Origin: Candidatus Woesearchaeota archaeon
GTDB lineage: Archaea; Nanobdellota; Nanobdellia; Woesearchaeales; JACPBV01
Assembly (NCBI GenBank): GCA_016180165.1
Contig: JACPBU010000107.1
Location: forward strand, 1 to 19,841
Direction of reading: 5' to 3'
Length of the DNA: 19,841 bases
In this document: piece after piece, positions 15,139 through 19,841 of the stretch
Numbering within the stretch: the stretch's first letter is position 1
Layout of the letters: the number at the start of each line of letters is the position of its first letter
Position numbers and translations under genes: made by a program
The notes under the pieces: model-generated
Database searches by the model: none
Seen by the model: the letters and a program-made list of their open reading frames with translations, nothing else
What the model was told of the DNA's origin: nothing

Positions 15139-15732
15139 ATGGTCAGCCTCACAACAAACGAAGCGAGAGTAGTGAATTTCCTCACAAGGCACACGCAGGA
15201 GCGAAATAGCATCAATGCTCTTGGAAAAAGGCTTCATTTAAGCCCAATGGGGATTCATAAGATATTGAAAAAGCTAGAGCGCCAAAGGGTTGTAATGCCG
15301 GAAAACATCGGCAACTCAGCGTTTTATCATATAAATTTTTCAGAAGAGATTGCAGAAAAATATGCTGAACTGGCTTTACTCGAGAAAAGCCTTAATCCCT
15401 ATGCTGCAGCCCAGGCCAATGACCTGAAGCCGCTCCAGCCAAAAGTTTCTGCGTGCATGCTCTTTGGCTCAATTCTCACCAGGGGAAAAGAAGCAGGAGA
15501 CATTGACATTTTGGTAGTAATCAACAAAGAGCAGTATAAAGAGGTGAAAATGCTGCTCAACAAAGTCCAGGAGATCAAACCCAAAAGGCTCCATGAGATG
15601 GTACAAACTAAGGAAGACCTGATTGGGAATATTAAAAAAAATGATCCCCCCATTCTTGCAATAATCCAGCAGGGAGCGGTGTTGTGGGGAGCTCAGACTA
15701 TTGTGGAGGCAATTAAGCATGGGTCATCTTGA
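15139..15732 (+). CDS. Winged-HTH plus MNT nucleotidyltransferase (likely antitoxin)
   Basis: The 197-residue protein joins an N-terminal winged HTH (about 5-75; SINALGKRLHLSPMGIHKIL as recognition region, then a wing with NSAFYHINFS) to a minimal nucleotidyltransferase with CMLFGSILTRGKEAGDIDIL (about 111-130), keeping Gly-Ser and both aspartates. In characterised HEPN/MNT systems the MNT protein modifies and silences the HEPN toxin by adding AMP. The overlap with the HEPN gene downstream fits such a pair; activity here is inferred. The promoter carries two 21-base-spaced dyads that the HTH could bind. The pair lies between detached copies 2 and 3 of the surface-gene tail, so it looks like cargo. 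Confidence 0.8.
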   Translation: MVSLTTNEARVVNFLTRHTQERNSINALGKRLHLSPMGIHKILKKLERQRVVMPENIGNSAFYHINFSEEIAEKYAELALLEKSLNPYAAAQANDLKPLQPKVSACMLFGSILTRGKEAGDIDILVVINKEQYKEVKMLLNKVQEIKPKRLHEMVQTKEDLIGNIKKNDPPILAIIQQGAVLWGAQTIVEAIKHGSS

Positions 15733-16222
15733 AAATAAGCTGGATTGGTGCCTCAAAAAGGCAGAAAAGGAAGGAGATAAGCATCGAGGCCTGAAAAATG
15801 TCCCCCCAAGCAGAGAAAAAGCTGGAGAGCATATCCAAAAGGCAGAGCACAATCTCAAAGCAATTGAATATTTTGCAGCCGGCGGGTTCTCTGATTGGGC
15901 TATCAGCGCTGCCTTCTATTCTTTGTATCATTGCCTGTTGGCGGTGCTTGCAAAATTTGGCTATGAGAGCAGAAACCAGGAATGCACATTCGCCGCAATA
16001 GAGCACCTTATTGCGGAGAAATCCCTGCTCCTGAGCCTGAATGAAGTAAAAGAAATCGCTCATTTCTCGCAGCAAAGTGAGGCTGGGGAGAAGATAATTT
16101 CACTTCGGGAAAAATTCCAGTATGGAACACGCACTGAGGTTCAAAATACAGTGATTGATGAGCTCAAAAGAAAGGCGATGGAGTTCCTTGAAAAGGTAAA
16201 AGAGATTATGGGGGGCATATGA
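15719..16222 (+). CDS. HEPN domain protein (likely toxin partner)
   Basis: The 167-residue helical protein has HEPN features: EHNLKAIEYFAAGGFSDWAI, SAAFYSLYHCLLAVLAKFG (about 61-80) and, near the end, ISLREKFQYGTRTEV. The last corresponds to the R-x-x-x-D/Q-Y-G signature of UPF0332-like HEPN proteins; a textbook R-x4-6-H RNase motif is not evident, so RNase action is uncertain. The ATG at 15719 overlaps the MNT gene by 14 bases and has GGAGG nine bases before it. The frame is open further to a TTG at 15701, which has no ribosome site. Together with the upstream gene it forms a toxin-antitoxin-like pair. Confidence 0.75.
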   Translation: MGHLENKLDWCLKKAEKEGDKHRGLKNVPPSREKAGEHIQKAEHNLKAIEYFAAGGFSDWAISAAFYSLYHCLLAVLAKFGYESRNQECTFAAIEHLIAEKSLLLSLNEVKEIAHFSQQSEAGEKIISLREKFQYGTRTEVQNTVIDELKRKAMEFLEKVKEIMGGI

Positions 16223-16298
16223 AGGTTTTAAAATATTGTGCTGGAGGGATTGCAGAGTGTCCTTCCTCAGCATCCAGAACTTTCAAAAAAACAGAAAA

Positions 16299-16345
16299 CT
16301 CAAATGAAAGGCTTCTGCCCGGGCAATGAGGATGGGCTGAACTGA
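16299..16345 (+). repeat. 3'-end tail repeat, copy 3 (degenerate, detached)
   Basis: It encodes GFCPGNEDGLN and stop, matching DFCSGEEDGLG of copies 1 and 2. Over the 27 bases from CTTCTGC to GATGGGCT, 23 match. The frame upstream reads VLEGLQSVLPQHPELSKK, perhaps an eroded piece of the same C-terminus. Its TGA is one base before the ATG of the next surface gene, which is probably the original junction. Confidence 0.75.
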
Positions 16346-16346
16346 C

Positions 16347-17273
16347 ATGGCAAGACGAACTCCAAAAAAAACGCAGGCGCTCATTGCAATAGCCCTCTCG
16401 CTGATTTTGGCCCCTATGATTTCCTACAGCCGCCCAGACACTTCAGATTTTGACCCGCGTGTAGATTCATGGGCAGCCGTAGAAGACTGGGAGGTCCTTT
16501 TCTGCAAGCAGTGGGGCGGCCACAAGGAAGAATTGACAACACCTGGAGCCCGTGCATCTTTCCCCATCGCATTATCCCAGATGACTCTCACCTTGCAGGC
16601 GGAAGTAGAGGTAACAACTGTTACCGGCGTTCCAGGAACAGGCTCAACAGCCGGAGCCAGCACCCTGATGGGCGGAGCAGATAGCCCAGTCATTCCGATA
16701 GGTGCCCCTTCTCCTTCTGGCGAAACCAGCCCAGCTTCAACTGGCGGAAGCACGAATGGCGCTTCAACAGGTAGCAACCCCGCTTCAACAAGCGGCAGCG
16801 CAAATGGAGCCGAACCACCTGCAGGAACGCTGCCCCCAGTAACACCACCTTCAGTAACACCAGAAGCAGCGGCACCAACCGGCGCAGCAGTCAGCCTCCC
16901 TAAAAAGCCCATCTCTCAAAAAACCGCCCAACCTGTGCCGGAATCATACTTTCCATCTTCATCCTTCCCCTCTTCATCCTCCCCCATACCCATAACCGGA
17001 GCAGCAGTCGCCACAGCAGCTCAACCCGCAACAACCAACAAGCTCTACAAGGTAAGCTGGTATATTGAGCCCATAGCAGGTTCAGTTGATTTTGAAGTCT
17101 TCCTCATAGGAGATGGCGAACTCTCCCTCACCGAGGGTGTCAAGACTGCCACCAACACACGTGCCGAATTTGGCTACCACGCACAATACCATAATCAGGA
17201 TTTCACCAGTGCAAGGATAAAGTTCGGCAATGATTTTTTAGAAGTCCCGATTGTTGGTTTAGGTTTAATTTAG
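16347..17273 (+). CDS. Secreted Pro/Ser/Thr-rich protein, 308 residues
   Basis: A basic N-terminus (MARRTPKKTQ) is followed by a signal helix ALIAIALSLILAPMI (11-25). Residues about 30-90 are a small folded region with one Cys (EVLFCKQWGGHKEE). Residues about 95-230 are low complexity, rich in Gly, Ser, Thr, Ala and Pro, like O-glycosylated cell-wall linkers. The end (about 233-308: LYKVSWYIEPIAGSVDFEVF, then FTSARIKFGNDFLEV) is a beta-rich domain. No family is recognised. The weak GAGG ribosome site lies in tail copy 3. It starts one base after that tail, so in an undisturbed locus it would follow the split surface gene directly. Confidence 0.75.
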   Translation: MARRTPKKTQALIAIALSLILAPMISYSRPDTSDFDPRVDSWAAVEDWEVLFCKQWGGHKEELTTPGARASFPIALSQMTLTLQAEVEVTTVTGVPGTGSTAGASTLMGGADSPVIPIGAPSPSGETSPASTGGSTNGASTGSNPASTSGSANGAEPPAGTLPPVTPPSVTPEAAAPTGAAVSLPKKPISQKTAQPVPESYFPSSSFPSSSSPIPITGAAVATAAQPATTNKLYKVSWYIEPIAGSVDFEVFLIGDGELSLTEGVKTATNTRAEFGYHAQYHNQDFTSARIKFGNDFLEVPIVGLGLI

Positions 17274-17328
17274 AAGTCACAACTGTTGAATAAGCCACAC
17301 CAGCAAATCTTGAAAAAACCACTTTACC

Positions 17329-18171
17329 ATGAGCCAAAAAACCATTCAAAACATAAGGAGATGGGTAAGCGCCCCCCTCAGGGGAATATTGCGCTGGAGC
17401 TTCATCTCGAGCTTCAGGCAGCTGAGGCTCAGCTCTCTTTTGATTCCCCTCCTGGACTTTGCCAAGGCCCTGGGCATCGTGCTGATATATTTCATCATCT
17501 CATCCAACCTTAACAGTAATCTCACCGGCATCGGCCTTTCAGAAGAGCTTAAGCAGAACATCGCAAAGAACATCGGGAATTATGATTACGCCCCAGCAAT
17601 AAAGGAAAAAATCGGTGACGCGCAGAAATTCCAGTCTGGCTTTCAGGTTGTTCTTGCAAAGCTCATCATCAACTTAGCTCTTGGCATCATCGCCGCAGCA
17701 TTGGTTATAGCTCTCGCCAATTTCTTTATCTGGAAGATTGTAACTAAAAAAAGGTTGAGATTAAGATTCATCCTGAAATATTTTGCACTGCTCCTCATCT
17801 GGAACATCCCCTGGATACTGCTATTCCTTGCGATAGCTTACAAATTCAAGCCAGCCCTGATAGCCTATGCGGTCCCTATCGAAGCTTTCACCTTCATCTA
17901 CTTCAGCTTTCTGCTCTACCCCCTCTTTGCAGGAGAAGAAAGAGTTTTCAGGGCAATTTACCGGGCGTTCACGCTTGGCGCCATGAAGTTCCACCGCATC
18001 ATTGGAAACGTCTTTATGGTGTACATCCTCTACATACTCATCTTTGCCCTTTTCCTCAGGCCGCTCATCTTTTCCCTTTTCTACATTTATTTTATCATGC
18101 TCATAGCCATTGCGATCATTGCCTGGCTGAGGTATTTCATGCTTGAAGTGGTGAACCATGCGCAGCAATAA
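17329..18171 (+). CDS. Polytopic membrane protein, 280 residues
   Basis: About six membrane helices are visible: residues 36-59, 110-136, 150-171, 175-200, 227-244 and 246-270. The N-terminus is basic and amphipathic (NIRRWVSAPLRGILRWSF), and a soluble loop at about 60-108 lies between helices 1 and 2. No catalytic or transport motif is recognised; it may anchor or help assemble the neighbouring surface proteins, judged from position only. ATG 17329 is the first in-frame ATG after a TGA at 17311, but has no clear ribosome site. Its last 14 bases overlap the start of the prepilin-like gene. Confidence 0.8.
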   Translation: MSQKTIQNIRRWVSAPLRGILRWSFISSFRQLRLSSLLIPLLDFAKALGIVLIYFIISSNLNSNLTGIGLSEELKQNIAKNIGNYDYAPAIKEKIGDAQKFQSGFQVVLAKLIINLALGIIAAALVIALANFFIWKIVTKKRLRLRFILKYFALLLIWNIPWILLFLAIAYKFKPALIAYAVPIEAFTFIYFSFLLYPLFAGEERVFRAIYRAFTLGAMKFHRIIGNVFMVYILYILIFALFLRPLIFSLFYIYFIMLIAIAIIAWLRYFMLEVVNHAQQ

Positions 18172-19841
18172 AAAAGGCCAGATTGCCCTCTTTATCATCG
18201 TTGGCCTCCTCATCCTCCTCGGCACAGCCTTTTTCATATCCTACGCTGCATTAAAGCGCCAGGAGATTGCCCCATCGATAACCCAGACTGCAACAGCCAG
18301 CACCCCAGCATGGGCTGCTCCTGTCAATGAGTTTGTTGAATCCTGCATGAAAGAGATTGCCATCAGGGGCTTCAAAAAGCTCGGCGAGCATGGCGGCTAT
18401 ATTGACCTTGCAGATGCGGGCATTGTCAATAAGGTATTTGACCTCAACCCAGCTCCAACAGAATCAGACGTCGTCTATCCATCTTCATCACAGGCAGCTC
18501 CCATTCCTTATTGGTTCTATATGAAAAGCCCAAACACCTGCACCGGATGCCAGGTAAGCACGAACAAGCCTTCGCAGTCCGACATGCAGGCCCAGATAAG
18601 CAATTACATGAACGATGAGCTTCCCCCCTGCCTCAATAATCTCCAGAAATTCCGTGATCAGGGTTACTCTATTGATTTTGGAGAGCTTTCAACAACAACC
18701 TCAATTGATGATATTGGCGTTACCGTTTCCGTCGATTATCCTATTACTGTCTCCAGGGCAGGCCAGTCTGCTGCTCTTCCTTCCTTTACTATCAACCTTG
18801 ACCTGAACCTCAACGATATTTTCCAGTTGGCCTCTTTTATTCTCCTCCAACAGGTTAATGAGATGTTTCTGGAAGACACAACACTTTCTCTCATCGGCCT
18901 GAAAGCTGGCCTTCCGGACTTGGCAAGGGTTCCCCCCCTTTACCACGCCGACAGCAAGCCATTTTATGTAACCTGGTCAATGCCGATGGTGGAGCAGAAA
19001 GTAAAAAATGACATTCTCGCAAGCTACATCCCGCTGATTCAGATTGCAAACACAAGGGGGGCAAAAAAGCTGGTTGGCTCAGGCCCTCTCGAGCAGGGAT
19101 TGTATGATTCCTTGTTCCTTGAGCCTTTCATAGGCGAATTCCCCGACCTTAAGGTGAATTTTGAATTCAATCCCATGAAACAGGTTTATTTTTCCATTAC
19201 CCCGAATGAAAATGGCCTCTTAAAGCCATCAGTCTCGTCCACAAGCCCTCCGGTCAACATCATTCCCGACCAGGCCAACAATGTCTATGAATTTTTCTAT
19301 GATATGTCTTTCCCAGTCATCGTCACGATACGTGATAACCGCTCACTGACACAGAATGGCGAGACAGGCTACACTTTCAGGTTTGCCATCGAGGCAAATA
19401 TCCGTGACAACAAAAATCTTCTCGATTGGTTTCGGGGCAGGGGCACCATTGGCCAGCTTGACCTCAGCAATGTCCAGACAGTTACCAGTTTCCCTCAGAA
19501 CGTTCCTGGAGCCTGCAACAAGCGCCCTGATGATAAATATGTCTGTGAGCTTGACGGAAGCCCAAACGACGGAAGGGTGTTTAACCAGGAGATGCTGTGC
19601 CAGCAGGACTGCCACATGAACATTTTCCCCCCTGCAGATTATACGGAGGTTCCCTCGCTGGAATGCGCCTCCTCCCAAAAGATTTCGGGCGAGCATACTA
19701 TCAAGCTTAAGGACAAGAAGCTTAACACGCCAATTGAAGGCGCAAGGGTTAGTTATTCCTGCGGGAATTCGAGAAGGTGTTTCCTTGGCATGACAGATGG
19801 AAACGGCCTGTTCGATGGAAGATCCCAAATATGCATAGGCG
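18158..19841 (+). CDS. Prepilin-like surface protein with CNA-B-type domain, C-terminus cut by window edge
   Basis: At least 561 residues, with the frame open to the window end. It starts MRSNKKGQIALFIIVGLLIL: a short basic leader, KKG|Q like an archaeal class III (prepilin peptidase) site, then a hydrophobic helix to about residue 29. The usual Glu at +5 is absent. The ectodomain has paired Cys motifs (NTCTGCQ near 128-134; NEMLCQQDC-like near 482-490). The last visible part, HTIKLKDKKLNTPIEGARVS followed by GMTDGNGLF, resembles a carboxypeptidase-regulatory/CNA-B beta-sandwich. GTGGTGA lies just before the ATG and inside the upstream gene, so translation is coupled. The product probably sits on the cell surface, perhaps as part of a pilus-like or adhesive structure. 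Confidence 0.8.
   Translation, partial: MRSNKKGQIALFIIVGLLILLGTAFFISYAALKRQEIAPSITQTATASTPAWAAPVNEFVESCMKEIAIRGFKKLGEHGGYIDLADAGIVNKVFDLNPAPTESDVVYPSSSQAAPIPYWFYMKSPNTCTGCQVSTNKPSQSDMQAQISNYMNDELPPCLNNLQKFRDQGYSIDFGELSTTTSIDDIGVTVSVDYPITVSRAGQSAALPSFTINLDLNLNDIFQLASFILLQQVNEMFLEDTTLSLIGLKAGLPDLARVPPLYHADSKPFYVTWSMPMVEQKVKNDILASYIPLIQIANTRGAKKLVGSGPLEQGLYDSLFLEPFIGEFPDLKVNFEFNPMKQVYFSITPNENGLLKPSVSSTSPPVNIIPDQANNVYEFFYDMSFPVIVTIRDNRSLTQNGETGYTFRFAIEANIRDNKNLLDWFRGRGTIGQLDLSNVQTVTSFPQNVPGACNKRPDDKYVCELDGSPNDGRVFNQEMLCQQDCHMNIFPPADYTEVPSLECASSQKISGEHTIKLKDKKLNTPIEGARVSYSCGNSRRCFLGMTDGNGLFDGRSQICIG

Noticed and set aside
1..19841. rRNA, tRNA, transposase or integrase genes
   Set aside because: I looked for conserved tRNA arms, rRNA segments and recombinase motifs and saw none.

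Overview
The window reads as a piece of a DPANN-type archaeal chromosome, most like Woesearchaeota or Pacearchaeota; this is inferred from gene content and no marker gene is present. Supporting signs are an archaeal wybutosine gene (taw3), archaeal TATA boxes about 26-28 bases upstream of starts (two genes look leaderless), GGTGA-type ribosome sites, MNT/HEPN genes, and a surface operon with a prepilin-like KKGQIALF leader. No rRNA, tRNA, CRISPR array or transposase was seen. Layout: (1) 1-2490, minus strand: the 5' part of taw3, an unrecognised 379-residue protein and a nucleotidyltransferase. (2) 2536-3676, plus strand: a DUF483-like gene broken by an 11-base duplication inside a 27-base coding repeat. 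(3) 3731-8768, minus strand: a small methyltransferase with a triplicated start region, a 158-residue coiled-coil protein, and a tightly coupled pair made of an unknown 484-residue protein and a 748-residue TIM-barrel protein. The last keeps all nine zinc ligands of endonuclease IV but carries a very large insertion. (4) 8769-9349: a long intergenic region with promoter signals, leader repeats and an array of 21-base units centred on the dyad ACATT-N-AATGT. (5) 9350-19841, plus strand: a surface or envelope locus. It holds a 92-residue protein, a large secreted Ig-like protein split by an in-frame TGA, a proline/serine/threonine-rich secreted protein, a six-helix membrane protein and a long prepilin-like protein running off the window. 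Two cargo modules lie inside this locus: an AlbA_2 (Schlafen-type) regulator, and a wHTH-MNT/HEPN pair. Each cargo is bounded by copies of the last codons of the split surface gene. The first two copies share 41 identical bases; the third is degenerate and abuts the next surface gene. The simplest reading is that cargo was inserted repeatedly at the 3' end of the surface gene, with that end and its ribosome site regenerated each time. The two signals most worth following are this cargo-bearing 3'-end hotspot and the enlarged endonuclease IV-like protein with its unknown partners.
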